Assembly: GCF_037963145.1 (NCBI RefSeq)
Contig: NZ_CP150144.1
Span: forward strand, 434,001 to 498,000
Reading direction: 5' to 3'
DNA: 64,000 nucleotides
Origin: Oceanobacillus sp. FSL K6-2867
GTDB taxonomy: Bacteria; Bacillota; Bacilli; Bacillales; Amphibacillaceae
Below, piece by piece: positions 27,941-43,434 of the stretch; the stretch's first letter is position 1, and each line of letters starts with the position of its first letter. The notes under the pieces were generated by a model. It worked only from the letters and a program-made list of their open reading frames with translations. It ran no database searches and had not been told where the DNA came from. The position numbers and the translations under genes were made by a program.

Positions 27941-29557
27941 TTATTTCCGTAAAAATCTTCCCACCAACGGGATTCTTCCTCCAAATATATGTTCAAGCAA
28001 TGTTGATTTATAGGCCAGTACAAAATAAACAAATGCCCCACTGCCAGCCCCAACAGCAAGCATTACAATCGTAGCTGGGCGGGATGTCTCATAAGGAAGA
28101 AAAAGCCCCATAACAGCTTTTAAAGCCCAAACAACGATACACATAATAAATGTAAAAATCCCAATCAATATTGTTCGCTTTAAAGTTTGTTTAAATTTAA
28201 AGTTAAGTGCAGTCTTTATACGCCATAGATTTAACGTAACTGCAATTCCCGCTGCCAGCGCAGTCCCAAAAATTGCCCCTTTAGCTCCAAACATATGAAT
28301 CAGCTGACTGTTGAGAAGCACCTTCACTAATAAACCAGCCATTAAGCTTAACACTGCATAATTTTGCTGATCGATACCTTGCAAAATTCCAGCTGTCACC
28401 GTAAATAGGGCAAATAATAATGCAACTGGAGCATACCATGCAAGCAATGGACCTGTTACTCCAATATCCTTTAAGCCATATAATCCACCGTAAGCTTCAT
28501 TAGAAAGAATTGCAATCCCGACAGAGGCAGGTATAACGACTACTAAAATAATCTGCAGTGCTTGGTTAATTTGCTTTGTATACATGACCTCATTTTTCTG
28601 CGTATAGGATTCCGTTAAACTTGGCAACATAGCTAACGAAAGCCCAGTAGCTATTGTCATTGGAATAATGACAATCTTATGTCCAGCATTCATGATGGCT
28701 GCTGCAGCTGGAATAAATATATTTTCTCTTCCACTCGCTAGCAGTGCTGGTTCAAATGTAAACTGGTCAACGAGCTGATACAACGGAATCGCAAGTCCAA
28801 CCAAAACGAATGGACCAGCATAACGAAACAGCTCTTTAAATAATTCGCTTGTTGGAATTGCATACGTATACTTTTGCTGTGCAATTTGCTTCTTGATGAA
28901 AGGCTTTCTTTTTTTCCAATAAACCGCCAATACTAGACAAGACCCAACCGCACCAATAAATGCTGCAAATGTTGCAAAGCCTACAGCTGTTACAATTGTT
29001 CCACCTAAAAGATTAATAATAATATAAGCACCGATTAGGATAAAACCGATTCGAACAATTTGTTCGACAATCTGCGACACAGCTGTTGGTCCCATTGATT
29101 GATGTCCCTGAAAGAAACCTCGTATAATACTCATCGAAGGAATAATAACTAAAGCGATACTTACCATACGTGTTACAAACGCAACGTCATCAGCAGTAAT
29201 AGCTGTATCCTCACCTTTTATTTGAAATCCAGCTATCCAATCTGCACTAAAAAACAGAATTAGAAAAGCAAGCAATCCTGTTCCCAGCATAAGTAAGCTT
29301 CCTGCTTTAAACATTCGCATTCCTGTCTCATAATCTCCATGTGAATTATACTTGGAAACAAACTTTGAAACAGCTACCGGTATACCGACTGTTGAAATAC
29401 TAAGGAAAATACTGTACGGTACATACGCATAGGCGTAAAGCGCAGTCCCGGTTGCTCCAACAAGTGCATAAAAAGGAATGACATAAAGCATTCCAAGAAA
29501 TTTTGATAAAAACGATGCTCCCGTTAAAAGCATCGTACCTCTGACAACTTTCGACAT
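27941..29557 (-). CDS. Lipid II flippase-type polysaccharide exporter (YtgP/MurJ-like)
   Basis: 538 aa, 14 membrane segments of the MOP superfamily (MviN/MurJ and PST groups). N-terminus MSKVVRGTMLLTGASFLSKFLGMLYVIPF matches B. subtilis YtgP, which flips lipid II for peptidoglycan synthesis. I place the start at ATG 29557 (GGGTGAAATA before it); ATG 29623 lies in the same frame but has no RBS and adds 22 residues absent from homologues. Divergent from the ytfP homologue. Confidence 0.88.
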   Translation of the reverse strand: MSKVVRGTMLLTGASFLSKFLGMLYVIPFYALVGATGTALYAYAYVPYSIFLSISTVGIPVAVSKFVSKYNSHGDYETGMRMFKAGSLLMLGTGLLAFLILFFSADWIAGFQIKGEDTAITADDVAFVTRMVSIALVIIPSMSIIRGFFQGHQSMGPTAVSQIVEQIVRIGFILIGAYIIINLLGGTIVTAVGFATFAAFIGAVGSCLVLAVYWKKRKPFIKKQIAQQKYTYAIPTSELFKELFRYAGPFVLVGLAIPLYQLVDQFTFEPALLASGRENIFIPAAAAIMNAGHKIVIIPMTIATGLSLAMLPSLTESYTQKNEVMYTKQINQALQIILVVVIPASVGIAILSNEAYGGLYGLKDIGVTGPLLAWYAPVALLFALFTVTAGILQGIDQQNYAVLSLMAGLLVKVLLNSQLIHMFGAKGAIFGTALAAGIAVTLNLWRIKTALNFKFKQTLKRTILIGIFTFIMCIVVWALKAVMGLFLPYETSRPATIVMLAVGAGSGAFVYFVLAYKSTLLEHIFGGRIPLVGRFLRK

Positions 29558-29824
29558 TATTTCACCCGCATCTTTATTAACATTCCAATTTTGGAACTTC
29601 TTTTTAAAAATACCAAACTTCATTTTACCATACTTAAGAAATAGATTCTTCCAATATTATTCGTCTGACATCATCATTTTTTGTCAAATATGAAATTAAA
29701 AAACTTTCCTATGTATAATACATGCGGCAAATCCATTCGCCACGAGCTTTTCAATTTTATTTGATCTACTGTAGCGAAAGGCGGTGAATAAATGGTAATA
29801 TACTTACGAAAGGAATGAATCGAA

Positions 29825-31099
29825 TTGACTTATGATGTAATTGTAATTGGTGGAGGTCCATCTGGACTTATGGCAGCCATTTCAGCAGCCGAGCACGGAG
29901 GAAAAACAATGCTTCTCGAGAAAGGAAAAAAGCTCGGAAAAAAGCTTGCCATCTCTGGTGGCGGCAGATGTAATGTCACAAACAGATTGCCGCAAGATGA
30001 AGTGATTAAACATATTCCTGGAAATGGAAAATTTTTATATAGTGCTTTTTCAGTTTTTAATAACTATGATATTATCGACTTTTTTGAAAACCTGGGTGTA
30101 GCATTGAAAGAAGAAGATCATGGCAGAATGTTCCCTGTTTCTAATTCTGCTCAAAGTGTTGTCAATGCACTGATTGATAAATTAAATGAATTACATGTAA
30201 CTATAAAGATGCATACAAAAGTTGAAGCTGTTCATTATGACAGCACGAATCATACGGTTATTTTAGAAAACGGTGAAAAAATAATTTCGAAAACAATCGT
30301 TATTGCAGCAGGTGGAAAAGCCGTCCCCCATACTGGTTCTACTGGTGATGGATACGCTTGGGCGAAGAAGGCAGGACATACGATTACAGAGCTCTATCCC
30401 ACGGAAGTTGCACTGACATCAAAAGAGGCTTTTATTCAAAATAAAAGCCTGCAAGGACTTTCCTTACGTGATGTAGCTTTGTCTGTATTAGACAAAAAAG
30501 GAAAGCCTATTATTACGCATCAGATGGACATGCTGTTTACACATTTCGGTATATCTGGGCCAGCGGTATTAAGGTGCACCCAATTTGTCGTTAAGGAATT
30601 AATGAAGGGAAATAAACAAGTTCCTATCCTTTTGGATGCCTTGCCTGATAAAAACGAGGAAAAGTTGGTGCAAAATCTCTTGGTAACAATGGAAGAGAAT
30701 CCGAAAAAGTCATTTAAAAATGTGGTCAAAGGAATTGTGCCAGAGCGTTTACTAAACTACATCCTTGCTCAAAACAATGTAACAGACGAGCAAAAATGTG
30801 CGAATGTATCCAAAGAAACAGTTCGCTCCATTGTACACACAATTAAAAACTTCCACTTCCATGTGCACGGATCTTTACCGCTTGAGAAAGCATTTGTAAC
30901 AGGTGGCGGTGTTTCCATTAAAGAAATTGTACCTAATATGATGCAATCGAAATTAATGCACGGTCTTTATTTTTGTGGGGAAATTTTGGATATACACGGC
31001 TATACTGGTGGTTACAATATCACATCAGCACTTGTCACAGGCAGGCTTGCTGGAATGAATGCAGCCACTGAAGCATCTTATATGGTATATGATTCCTAA
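29825..31099 (+). CDS. NAD(P)/FAD-dependent oxidoreductase, HI0933 family (YtfP-like)
   Basis: 424 aa. N-terminal dinucleotide fold [24 protein letters not shown], the family motif [15 protein letters not shown] (about 44-58) and C-terminal [12 protein letters not shown]...[19 protein letters not shown]. Flavoprotein of unknown physiological reaction. TTG 29825 with AAAGGA ten bases upstream is the start; the nearby ATG at 29817 is out of frame. Confidence 0.92.
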   Translation: MTYDVIVIGGGPSGLMAAISAAEHGGKTMLLEKGKKLGKKLAISGGGRCNVTNRLPQDEVIKHIPGNGKFLYSAFSVFNNYDIIDFFENLGVALKEEDHGRMFPVSNSAQSVVNALIDKLNELHVTIKMHTKVEAVHYDSTNHTVILENGEKIISKTIVIAAGGKAVPHTGSTGDGYAWAKKAGHTITELYPTEVALTSKEAFIQNKSLQGLSLRDVALSVLDKKGKPIITHQMDMLFTHFGISGPAVLRCTQFVVKELMKGNKQVPILLDALPDKNEEKLVQNLLVTMEENPKKSFKNVVKGIVPERLLNYILAQNNVTDEQKCANVSKETVRSIVHTIKNFHFHVHGSLPLEKAFVTGGGVSIKEIVPNMMQSKLMHGLYFCGEILDIHGYTGGYNITSALVTGRLAGMNAATEASYMVYDS

Positions 31100-31165
31100 C
31101 ATTTTTTCGCTCATTTCGGTCAACCTAAGATTGTCTGATACTTTAACAGAAAGGGTTGATGATAC

Positions 31166-31372
31166 ATGCAAAAGAACGGTGCTTGGTTACCACTTCTTGC
31201 TTCCGTCGGCGTTGGAGCAGCTACCTACTATACCATGACCAGAAATAATCAAAATCTTGGTCAAGTTGCTCAAAAGTTCTTACCATTTATGTCTGGCGGA
31301 ATGGGTGGCAACAGTAATAATGGGAATAATAACAGCGGAAATGGAAGCATGGGTCCCTTTGGAATGAGCTAA
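31166..31372 (+). CDS. Small glycine/asparagine-rich protein, unknown
   Basis: 68 aa. Residues 6-25 are a hydrophobic N-terminal segment (WLPLLASVGVGAATYYTM) and the C-terminal 25 residues are almost only Gly, Asn, Ser and Met. A membrane-associated or surface small protein is suggested. AAAGGGTTGATGATAC precedes ATG 31166. Possibly cotranscribed with the flavoprotein gene (66-bp gap). Family not recognised. Confidence 0.7.
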   Translation: MQKNGAWLPLLASVGVGAATYYTMTRNNQNLGQVAQKFLPFMSGGMGGNSNNGNNNSGNGSMGPFGMS

Positions 31373-31675
31373 TCAGATAATGCTTTGCATGACCATAAGT
31401 TACTAGCTCTGATTGTCATGGCGTTAGGAAGTATCTTATGTTTCGCTTAATTAAAATTTCGCATACCCTATCCTTTTGGTGTATAATCATTACACTTCAC
31501 AAAGCAGTAAGAAAGTATTATACTTACTTAACTGCGAACAAAAGCGTGCTATATAGCACGCTTTTGTTACAATAAATATTAAATTATGAATTATCCCTCT
31601 TTATATATATTGTGGTCTACACTGCATCAGTTAGTGTATACTTAAAAAATATATATCTATAGGGGGAACAAAAAT
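31373..31675. other. Intergenic region before the dicarboxylate symporter
   Basis: 303 bp. Contains the 32-bp perfect palindrome at 31537-31568 and a smaller hairpin AGTAAG...CTTACT at 31506-31530. No ORF or recognised riboswitch. Confidence 0.5.
31537..31572 (+). terminator. Terminator-like 32-bp perfect palindrome
   Basis: 16-bp arms (31537-31552 and 31553-31568) with AACAAAAG and CTTTTGTT at the ends. Placed 165 bp after the small Gly/Asn-rich protein gene. T run is interrupted by G, so it may be weak. Confidence 0.6.
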
Positions 31676-32863
31676 ATGAAACGATTTGGTTTACTCGCAC
31701 GAATTATTACTGCCATCATTTTAGGTGTTGCCATAGGTTCCTTCAGTAATGATTGGTTTATAAGATTTTTCGCAACGTTTAATGGAATATTTGGTAACTT
31801 TCTAACCTTCATTATCCCACTTATTATTCTCGGGTTTATCACCCCAGGAATTGGTGAAATGGGTCGCGGAGCAGGTAAACTATTAAGTGTTACTGCCGCA
31901 CTTGCATATACCTCAACAATTATTGCCGGAATCATTGCTTTCTTTACCGCTAAGAGTCTTTACCCTACTCTGTTAAATGGTCAGTCTCTTCAGGCATTTA
32001 CAGATCCTACTGCTGGATTAAGTGAAGCATTTTTCTCCATTGACATGACTCCGCCCATGGAGGTAATAACAGCATTATTGCTTTCATTTGTTATTGGTAT
32101 TGGGATAGCCGCCATTAGGAGTAATACATTATTAAATATCGCAATAGATTTTCGCCAAATTGTTGAGCTCGTAATCGAAAAGGTAATTATTCCATTACTT
32201 CCTTTCCATATCTTTGGTATTTTTGCCAATATGACCCATGCAGGTCAAGTTGCAACCATTTTAAGCGTTTTTGCCAAAGTATTTATTATGATTATCGTAC
32301 TTCATATTCTGTACTTAGTTGTTCAATATGCTGTTGCTGGATCAGTTAGCAAACAAAATCCATTCATGATGCTAAGAAAAATGGCTCCTGCCTATTTCAC
32401 TGCATTAGGAACACAATCATCAGCAGCAACAATTCCAATAACATTAAAACACACAAAAAATATAAAAGCGCGTGAAAACACTGCAGATTTTACTGTACCT
32501 TTATTAGCAAATATTCATCTATCTGGTAGTACAATTACACTGTTAAGCTGTTCACTTGCTGTTTTATTTTTACAAGGTGAAACTATCACATTCGGCTCAA
32601 TTTTACCATTCCTGCTAATGCTAGGTGTTACAATGGTAGCCGCACCAGGAGTTCCCGGAGGGGCTGTTATGGCAGCAATTGGGTTATTAAAAGAAATGCT
32701 GCATTTTGACCCTACAATGTTATCTTTAATGATTGCACTATACTTAGCACAAGATAGCTTTGGAACTGCATGTAATGTAACAGGGGACGGAGCAATAACT
32801 GTCATCACGGATTCAATAAGCGATAAATTCAATATTACGGATACGGATAAAACAAAAGCTTAA
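31676..32863 (+). CDS. Dicarboxylate/amino acid:cation symporter
   Basis: 395 aa with eight or more membrane segments plus re-entrant loops of the DAACS (glutamate/aspartate/C4-dicarboxylate) family. HP1 motif ALGTQSSAATIPITLK (about 243-258) and the C-terminal substrate-site stretch AQDSFGTACNVTGDGAITVI (about 361-380) are clear. Sodium- or proton-coupled uptake of an acidic amino acid or dicarboxylate, or of Ser/Thr; not resolvable here. AGGGGGAAC before ATG 31676. Confidence 0.92.
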   Translation: MKRFGLLARIITAIILGVAIGSFSNDWFIRFFATFNGIFGNFLTFIIPLIILGFITPGIGEMGRGAGKLLSVTAALAYTSTIIAGIIAFFTAKSLYPTLLNGQSLQAFTDPTAGLSEAFFSIDMTPPMEVITALLLSFVIGIGIAAIRSNTLLNIAIDFRQIVELVIEKVIIPLLPFHIFGIFANMTHAGQVATILSVFAKVFIMIIVLHILYLVVQYAVAGSVSKQNPFMMLRKMAPAYFTALGTQSSAATIPITLKHTKNIKARENTADFTVPLLANIHLSGSTITLLSCSLAVLFLQGETITFGSILPFLLMLGVTMVAAPGVPGGAVMAAIGLLKEMLHFDPTMLSLMIALYLAQDSFGTACNVTGDGAITVITDSISDKFNITDTDKTKA

Positions 32864-32867
32864 GCCC

Positions 32868-32910
32868 AAAAGGGATGCAGCCCATTAAATATGAGCTGCA
32901 TCCCTTTTCT
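32868..32910 (+). terminator. Symporter gene terminator
   Basis: AAAAGGGATGCAGC (32868-32881) pairs perfectly with GCTGCATCCCTTTT (32895-32908). Confidence 0.88.
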
Positions 32911-33064
32911 ACTAATCATACTCAATGCATAACAAAAACATACGTGCTCGGCTAGTGACATGTGAATTAATTCCCTTTCGACAAGGAAATTAATTCTCGC
33001 CACTGTCACGGTATTCATGGTTGTGATTCTAATTTATCCACGTCATTCAAATCTTACTCAGAGC

Positions 33065-33104
33065 AAAAAAAAGAAGTTATGAAAGATTTCATAACTTCTT
33101 TTTC
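33065..33104 (-). terminator. rRNA operon terminator
   Basis: 14-bp perfect stem 33071-33084 with 33087-33100 and a T run on the minus strand (A run 33065-33072), 4 bp past the 5S 3' end. Confidence 0.85.
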
Positions 33105-33107
33105 ATC

Positions 33108-33224
33108 TGCCTGGCGGCGTCCTACTCTTGCAGGGGCAAAGCCCCAACTACCATCGGCGCTGAAGAGCTTAACTTCTGTGTTCGGTATGGGAACAGGTGT
33201 GGCCTCCTCGCTATTGCTACCAGA
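33108..33224 (-). rRNA. rrf: 5S ribosomal RNA
   Basis: About 117 nt on the minus strand. Contains the conserved CCCATACCGAACACAGAAG and GCGCCGATGGTAGT stretches, with terminal stem TCTGGT...GCCAGG. Third gene of the operon. Ends given within a few bases. Confidence 0.96.
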
Positions 33225-33346
33225 CAATCCTAAAAAATAAGGACAAGTTTTATTATATGCATTTCGAAATAGAAATGCAAGGTCTTTTTTAATTTATACC
33301 TTAAAAACTAAATAAGAGTAAACCAGACATCAAATAAAGAAGTTAG

Positions 33347-38064
<4,718 letters not shown>

Positions 38065-38273
38065 AGTTTGTAATACTTAGCTGTTGCAGAAGCTGACTTC
38101 TACTTGTTTTAAAAAGAAAAACGAGTTTCCTTTTTCTTGACATACTGGTTGTTTTGTTCAGTTTTCAAAGAGCAAATACTGTCGGCTTAAATTACAACCA
38201 ACTTTTCATACTAGTAATTAACAATAATTCCGAAAAACAAATCAATTTCGACATCTTTTACTAGTGGAAATAC

Positions 38274-38303
38274 ATTATATCATCATTCACAAATGCTTGT
38301 CAA
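38274..38303 (-). promoter_or_regulatory. rRNA operon promoter
   Basis: TTGACA (38303-38298), 18-bp spacer, TATAAT (38279-38274) on the minus strand, about 210 bp upstream of 16S, leaving a leader for antitermination and processing. The stretch 38065-38464 holds this promoter, the leader and a terminator, no gene. Confidence 0.8.
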
Positions 38304-38423
38304 CATTTATTTTAGTCTGCCGAAATAACTTGTAAGCCGCAAAACTTACTTATTCTGTTTTCCTCTCGGACAGCAAAATTTATATTACACCTCAATAGCT
38401 TAAAATGCAATACCTAAATAAAA

Positions 38424-38460
38424 AGAAGTTATTTTCAGTAAATCTGAAAATAACTTCTTC
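38424..38460 (-). terminator. Terminator of the rhodanese gene
   Basis: 15-bp perfect stem 38424-38438 with 38444-38458 and T-rich minus-strand tail. Confidence 0.85.
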
Positions 38461-38464
38461 TCTA

Positions 38465-38773
38465 TCAACCGACGATTACTTCACCATCCCAATCCAACAT
38501 GCCGCCTTTCATATTGGAGACTTTAAAACCTTGTTCATCCATATACTTTGATGCATTCATACTTCTTGCTCCTGATCTGCATACAAGAATATACGATTTG
38601 TCTTTATCTAATTCCGCCACTGCTTCGGGTATCTCACCTAAAGGAATATGCTTTGCTTTTTCGATGATACCTTGAGCAACTTCTTCATCTTCTCTTACGT
38701 CAATGATTATAATATTTTCATCATCTATCATTTTTTCAACTTCTTGAGGTGTTACTTCATTTATTTCTGACAT
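38465..38773 (-). CDS. Rhodanese-like domain protein
   Basis: 102 aa, one rhodanese domain: VTPQEVEKMIDDENIIIIDVRE at the start and the active-site loop LVCRSGARS with catalytic Cys (about 70). Transfers sulfane sulfur in the cytoplasm; acceptor unknown. ATG 38773 follows AAGGGGATGACCAT; the upstream in-frame ATG at 38857 lacks an RBS. Similar single-domain rhodaneses (YtwF type) lie near leuS in other Bacillaceae. Confidence 0.9.
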   Translation of the reverse strand: MSEINEVTPQEVEKMIDDENIIIIDVREDEEVAQGIIEKAKHIPLGEIPEAVAELDKDKSYILVCRSGARSMNASKYMDEQGFKVSNMKGGMLDWDGEVIVG

Positions 38774-39159
38774 ATGGTCATCCCCTTCATTGTATTCAAT
38801 ACCAATTTTACGTATTTCACGCATAGGATGCAAACAGGATGTGCAACCTACAAACAATAGCTATTATGAGACCTCTATAGAACAGCAACAAACCGAATCT
38901 GTCCTATCAAATACGGATTGGTCATCTGCGAAAAACATAGCGTGTTTCCCTAATTGCGCATTTCATCGCAGTTCATTACAAACACGTTTATAAAAGAAAC
39001 AAGATGAACTTAAAAATCGAAGTATGTAATTTTAATTTGTTTTTCTCAGCTTACTGCAAATAAGAAATAACTCATTTTATTCGTAAAACTTGGTTTACAT
39101 TCAACTCACTTACATAATTGTACGCACTTTGCTATATAAAACAAAGGAAGTGATGAAAG
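38774..39159. other. Intergenic region rhodanese / secreted protein
   Basis: 386 bp between divergent genes. A weak plus-strand promoter can be drawn (TTGGTT near 39090, CATAAT near 39113). No ORF or RNA motif is convincing. Confidence 0.4.
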
Positions 39160-39897
39160 ATGAAATATTTTTTACTGTTATTATTTGCTTTTCCGATAAA
39201 TGCATTTGCTGCAGAAACAGCTCCAGAAGAAGGCATATTAATTGAAACCTATCAGGTTGATGTAACGGGGGATGGAGAGAATGATACAATCGAATTAAAG
39301 GGAAAGCTTTTTGCTCCTGATGCACAATATTATCAGGATATCTGGGCAGAGGTTCGTGCTTCTGATGGAAAAGAGTGGAAAATCAGTTACGGCGGTGGAT
39401 ATGAGCCGAAGCTTCAATTCATTGACCTAAATCATGACGGGATAAAGGATATTTTTTATCAAAGTCCGACTGGTGGTAGTGGGGGCTTATATACTTCTAT
39501 CTGGCACACATTAGCAAATCAGAAGTTAACAGAAATTCCATTACCTGAACAACGCTATGTCAGCGGGAAATTTGAAGAGAACTTTCAAGTAATTATTGAA
39601 ATCGTCCCAAATGGCAAGCCAATTGTGATGGATGTTAAAGACCGTGCTAAAGATTATATACGTCTTGGAATTTATGATGAAGAAGGCAATCTTTTAAAGC
39701 CGACTTCATTAATGATTGATCCAATTGCTTTTTATGAACCAATATCAATTAGCGAAAGCAAGGGGTATGGTTTGAAGAGCTATCAGCAAATCAGTGGTGC
39801 GTACCATGCAGATCGGCTTGGTACAATTGAAACACTGTGGTATTACGAAAATGGCGAGTGGATTATTTTACAAACGAATTGGGTTGAATCGAGTTAA
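39160..39897 (+). CDS. Secreted protein with EF-hand/VCBS-like repeats
   Basis: 245 aa. Signal peptide at residues 1-17 (FLLLLFAFPINAFA, cleavage after AFA). Two calcium-loop-like motifs: DVTGDGENDTIEL (about 34-46) and DLNHDGIKDIFY (about 89-100), as in FG-GAP/VCBS repeat proteins. Exported, perhaps wall-associated; function unknown. RBS AAAGGAAGTGATGAAAG. Convergent with leuS across a shared terminator. Confidence 0.78.
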   Translation: MKYFLLLLFAFPINAFAAETAPEEGILIETYQVDVTGDGENDTIELKGKLFAPDAQYYQDIWAEVRASDGKEWKISYGGGYEPKLQFIDLNHDGIKDIFYQSPTGGSGGLYTSIWHTLANQKLTEIPLPEQRYVSGKFEENFQVIIEIVPNGKPIVMDVKDRAKDYIRLGIYDEEGNLLKPTSLMIDPIAFYEPISISESKGYGLKSYQQISGAYHADRLGTIETLWYYENGEWIILQTNWVESS

Positions 39898-39918
39898 ACA
39901 CGATTCAATTATCAAATT

Positions 39919-39957
39919 AAAAGGATCTCCTTCTAATCGATGGAGACCCTTTTTTAA
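39919..39957. terminator. Bidirectional terminator, secreted protein / leuS
   Basis: AAAAGGATCTCC (39919-39930) pairs with GGAGACCCTTTTT (39942-39954), one mismatch, T run. Confidence 0.8.
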
Positions 39958-39963
39958 ATTCTA

Positions 39964-42378
39964 TTAATTCGCTACAACGTTTACTAATTTCCCTGGAACG
40001 ACAATTACTTTCCGGATTGTTTTTCCTTCAATCCATTTTTGCAATGCTTCATCTGCTAACGCCGCTTTTTCCAGGTCTTCTTTCGAAATGTCTTTCGGCA
40101 CACTAAGTTTCGAACGAACTTTCCCCATCACTTGAAGAACAACTTCTACTTCATCTTCCACCAATTTTGATGCATCAAAGGACGGCCATTCTTCGTAAGT
40201 AATAGTCTCTGTGTGGCCAAGTTTTTCCCAAAGTTCTTCAGCAATATGCGGTGCAACTGGAGAAAGCATCTTCACAAATCCTTCCACATACGCTTTTGGA
40301 ATTAGATCTGCTTTATAGCCTTCATTAATAAATACCATCATTTGTGATATTCCTGTATTGAAATGAAGATTTTCAAAGTCCTCCGTTACCTTTTTCACCG
40401 TTTCATGGTACACCTTATCTAAATCCTTATTGTCTGCGTCAACAATTTTTTCAGACAATGTATTATCCTCGTTCATGAATAATCTCCATGTACGATCAAG
40501 GAATCTTCTTGAACCATCTAATCCATTTGTTGACCATGCGACAGATGCATCCAATGGTCCCATGAACATTTCATAAAGACGCAATGTGTCCGCACCATGA
40601 GATACAACAATATCGTCCGGATTTACAACATTTCCTTTGGATTTACTCATTTTCTCGTTGCCCTCACCAAGAATCATTCCCTGATTAAATAGCTTTTGGA
40701 ATGGCTCTTTTGTTGAAACAACTCCGATATCAAATAAGAATTTATGCCAGAAGCGTGCATACAGTAAATGTAATACGGCATGCTCTGCTCCACCGATATA
40801 AATATCAATTGGCAGCCATTCTTCTAATGCAGCTGGATCTGCTAACTGTTCTGTGTTGTTTGGATCAATGTAACGCAGGAAATACCAGCAGCTGCCTGCC
40901 CATTGTGGCATTGTATTAGTTTCTCGACGCCCTTTCATCCCAGTTTTCGGGTCAACAATATTTACCCAGTCACTGTTATTAGCAAGCGGAGACTCTCCCG
41001 TACCTGATGGCTTTATTTCTGACATTACCGGTAATTCCAATGGAAGCTCCTCTTCTGGAACAGTTGTCATCTTTCCATTTTCCCAATGGATAATCGGAAT
41101 CGGTTCCCCCCAATAGCGTTGTCTTGCAAATAACCAATCACGCAGACGGTATGTTACTTTTTTCTCACCATGTCCATTAGCAACAAGCCATTCAATCATT
41201 TTTGAAATTGCTTCGTCTTTTCCAAGACCATCTAAGAGGCCTGAATTGATATGCTCCCCGTCACCAGTAAATGCCTCTTTTGAAATATCTCCGCCTGAAA
41301 CAACTTCCACAATTGGCAAATCAAATTTTGTTGCGAATTCATAGTCGCGCTCATCATGTGCTGGAACAGCCATGATTGCACCTGTTCCATAAGACATCAA
41401 TACATAATCCGCAATCCAGATTGGCATTTTTTCATTATTCACTGGATTAATCGCATATGCACCAGTAAACACACCAGTTTTATCTTTTGCTAAATCGGTA
41501 CGCTCCAAATCTGATTTCATTTGGACTTCGTTTAAATAAGCATCTACAGCAGCTTTTTGTTCTGCAGTTGTAATTTTTTCAATAAATGGATGTTCTGGAG
41601 CAAGTACTGCATAAGTTGCACCAAATAATGTATCTGGACGTGTCGTAAACACAGTAAATTTTTCACTATAACCGTCAATTGCAAAGGTTACTTCCGCACC
41701 TTCCGAACGACCAATCCAGTTACGTTGCATTTCCTTTAAGCTATCAGGCCAATCTAAATCGTCTAGATCTTCCAGCAGGCGGTCGGCATATGCAGTAATT
41801 TTAAGCATCCACTGCTTCATAGGTTTGCGAATAACCGGATGCCCCCCACGTTCACTCTTTCCATCGATTACTTCTTCGTTTGCCAAAACTGTACCTAATG
41901 CCGGGCACCAGTTCACTGCAACTTCATCAATATAGGCAAGCCCTTTATCATAAAGCTTCGTGAAAATCCATTGCGTCCATTTATAATAATTCGGATCAGT
42001 TGTATCGATTTCGCGATCCCAATCATAGGAAAAACCAAGTTCTTGAATTTGACGTTTGAATGTCGCAATATTTTGTGCTGTAAATTCAGCTGGGCTGTTC
42101 CCTGTATCAATTGCATATTGTTCTGCTGGCAGCCCAAATGCGTCCCATCCCATCGGGTGCATTACTTCATAACCTTGCATTCGTTTCATTCTGGACAAAA
42201 TATCCGTCGCCGTGTAACCCTCTGGATGCCCTACATGCAGTCCAGCACCTGAAGGATATGGAAACATATCCAATGCATAGAACTTCTCTTTATTAGAAAA
42301 GGTCTCAGTTTTAAACGTTTTATTTTCAAGCCAGTACTTTTGCCATTTTTTCTCAATTTGCTGATGGTTAAAGCTCAT
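39964..42378 (-). CDS. leuS: Leucyl-tRNA synthetase
   Basis: 804 aa class Ia synthetase. HIGH-type motif HVGH near residue 48 ([16 protein letters not shown]), zinc/insert region, CP1 editing domain with [12 protein letters not shown] and [15 protein letters not shown] (editing Asp), KMSKS at 576-580 and C-terminal anticodon-binding part ending in [21 protein letters not shown] sequence. Charges tRNA-Leu. Expression controlled by the T-box leader upstream. Confidence 0.98.
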   Translation of the reverse strand: MSFNHQQIEKKWQKYWLENKTFKTETFSNKEKFYALDMFPYPSGAGLHVGHPEGYTATDILSRMKRMQGYEVMHPMGWDAFGLPAEQYAIDTGNSPAEFTAQNIATFKRQIQELGFSYDWDREIDTTDPNYYKWTQWIFTKLYDKGLAYIDEVAVNWCPALGTVLANEEVIDGKSERGGHPVIRKPMKQWMLKITAYADRLLEDLDDLDWPDSLKEMQRNWIGRSEGAEVTFAIDGYSEKFTVFTTRPDTLFGATYAVLAPEHPFIEKITTAEQKAAVDAYLNEVQMKSDLERTDLAKDKTGVFTGAYAINPVNNEKMPIWIADYVLMSYGTGAIMAVPAHDERDYEFATKFDLPIVEVVSGGDISKEAFTGDGEHINSGLLDGLGKDEAISKMIEWLVANGHGEKKVTYRLRDWLFARQRYWGEPIPIIHWENGKMTTVPEEELPLELPVMSEIKPSGTGESPLANNSDWVNIVDPKTGMKGRRETNTMPQWAGSCWYFLRYIDPNNTEQLADPAALEEWLPIDIYIGGAEHAVLHLLYARFWHKFLFDIGVVSTKEPFQKLFNQGMILGEGNEKMSKSKGNVVNPDDIVVSHGADTLRLYEMFMGPLDASVAWSTNGLDGSRRFLDRTWRLFMNEDNTLSEKIVDADNKDLDKVYHETVKKVTEDFENLHFNTGISQMMVFINEGYKADLIPKAYVEGFVKMLSPVAPHIAEELWEKLGHTETITYEEWPSFDASKLVEDEVEVVLQVMGKVRSKLSVPKDISKEDLEKAALADEALQKWIEGKTIRKVIVVPGKLVNVVAN

Positions 42379-42421
42379 CTAATATTCCTTCCTTTCACAG
42401 TAAAACTCTTGTATTTTGCCA

Positions 42422-42670
42422 TAAAAAAAGCCACTCATCCCTGCAAAAGGGACGAGAAGCTATATCTCCCGCGGTACCACCCAAATTAACGCATCAATCG
42501 CGTTCACTTGTTATCCTTAACGTGGATAGGTCGGCAGGAATTACTCCATTTCACCCCTGCAACATTAAAGGTGAGTTCATAAATTCTTTCAACAGCAGTT
42601 TCCACCGAGCACTGCCTCTCTATGCCTGAAAAAAATTACTACTAATCCTTATCAAAGTCGTTAGATTATT
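42422..42670 (-). promoter_or_regulatory. T-box leader of leuS (Leu, specifier CUC)
   Basis: Minus-strand leader of about 250 nt. The T-box GGGTGGTACCGCGGG lies at 42482-42468. The specifier loop reads GAACTCACC with CTC (42575-42573), a Leu codon. The terminator is AGCTTCTCGTCCC (42461-42449) with GGGATGAGTGGCT (42441-42429) and seven Ts. Uncharged tRNA-Leu would favour the antiterminator. Confidence 0.95.
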
Positions 42671-42677
42671 TAACCGA

Positions 42678-42706
42678 ATTATAATGAATCCAGTAACTAT
42701 TGTCAA
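42678..42706 (-). promoter_or_regulatory. leuS T-box promoter
   Basis: TTGACA (42706-42701), 17-bp spacer, TATAAT (42683-42678): full consensus on the minus strand. Confidence 0.9.
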
Positions 42707-42821
42707 GATAACCTTGTTTTAAGCTTTCAATCAATTTTTAACCTGCATTCCTTGATTGTTATTTTCGTGATAACATAAAGAAAAGGATAAATCTATTTTA
42801 GTAAAGGAATGGACTGTACTT

Positions 42822-43400
42822 ATGTTAAAAGGAATTCTTAATTATGCTCATTATTTATTAGAAGAAGCGATTCAATCAGGTGAAAATGTAATTGACGCTA
42901 CATGCGGTAATGGAAATGACACCTTATTCTTGAGCAGGCTCGTCGGAGAAAATGGTCATGTGTATGCTTTTGATATACAAGATCAAGCAATTGCAAACAC
43001 GAGAAAAGTATTGATTAACCATAATTGCTCCAATGTATCATTAATTCACGATAGCCATGAAAAAATTCTCGATTATTTTCCACGGGATAACAAGAAAGAA
43101 ATCGCCGGTGCTATTTTTAACCTTGGATATTTGCCTAGAAGTGATAAAACGGTCATTACAACTCCGGATTCAACGGTGACCGCTGTTGATGCTATTTTAA
43201 ATCGTCTAAAAAAAGATGGGCTAGTCGTACTTGTTGTATACCACGGTCATGAAGGTGGAAAGGAAGAAAAAGATGGTCTATTAAAATACCTGCTTCATCT
43301 GGATCAAAAGCAGTTTAATGTCTTGCGCTACGGATTTATTAACCAGAAAAATGACCCTCCTTTTATACTTGCAATTCATAAAAAAGTGGGAATCCAATAG
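42822..43400 (+). CDS. ytqB: Class I SAM-dependent methyltransferase, YtqB-like (rRNA methylase family)
   Basis: 192 aa. SAM motif I NVIDATCGNGNDTLFLSRLVG (about 23-43), motif II VYAFDIQDQAI, and the catalytic-like IFNLGYLPRSDK (about 101-112), then LVVLVVYHGHEGGKEE. The NLGYLP motif is typical of the YtqB group. Target not established by sequence. AAAGGAATGG precedes ATG 42822. Divergent from leuS as in B. subtilis. Confidence 0.9.
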   Translation: MLKGILNYAHYLLEEAIQSGENVIDATCGNGNDTLFLSRLVGENGHVYAFDIQDQAIANTRKVLINHNCSNVSLIHDSHEKILDYFPRDNKKEIAGAIFNLGYLPRSDKTVITTPDSTVTAVDAILNRLKKDGLVVLVVYHGHEGGKEEKDGLLKYLLHLDQKQFNVLRYGFINQKNDPPFILAIHKKVGIQ

Positions 43401-43434
43401 AACAAGCATTTTAAATTATACCCCTTTTAAATTC

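Noticed and set aside
29558..29623. Longer YtgP start at ATG 29623
   Set aside because: No RBS, and homologues begin at the MSKVVRG-type sequence.
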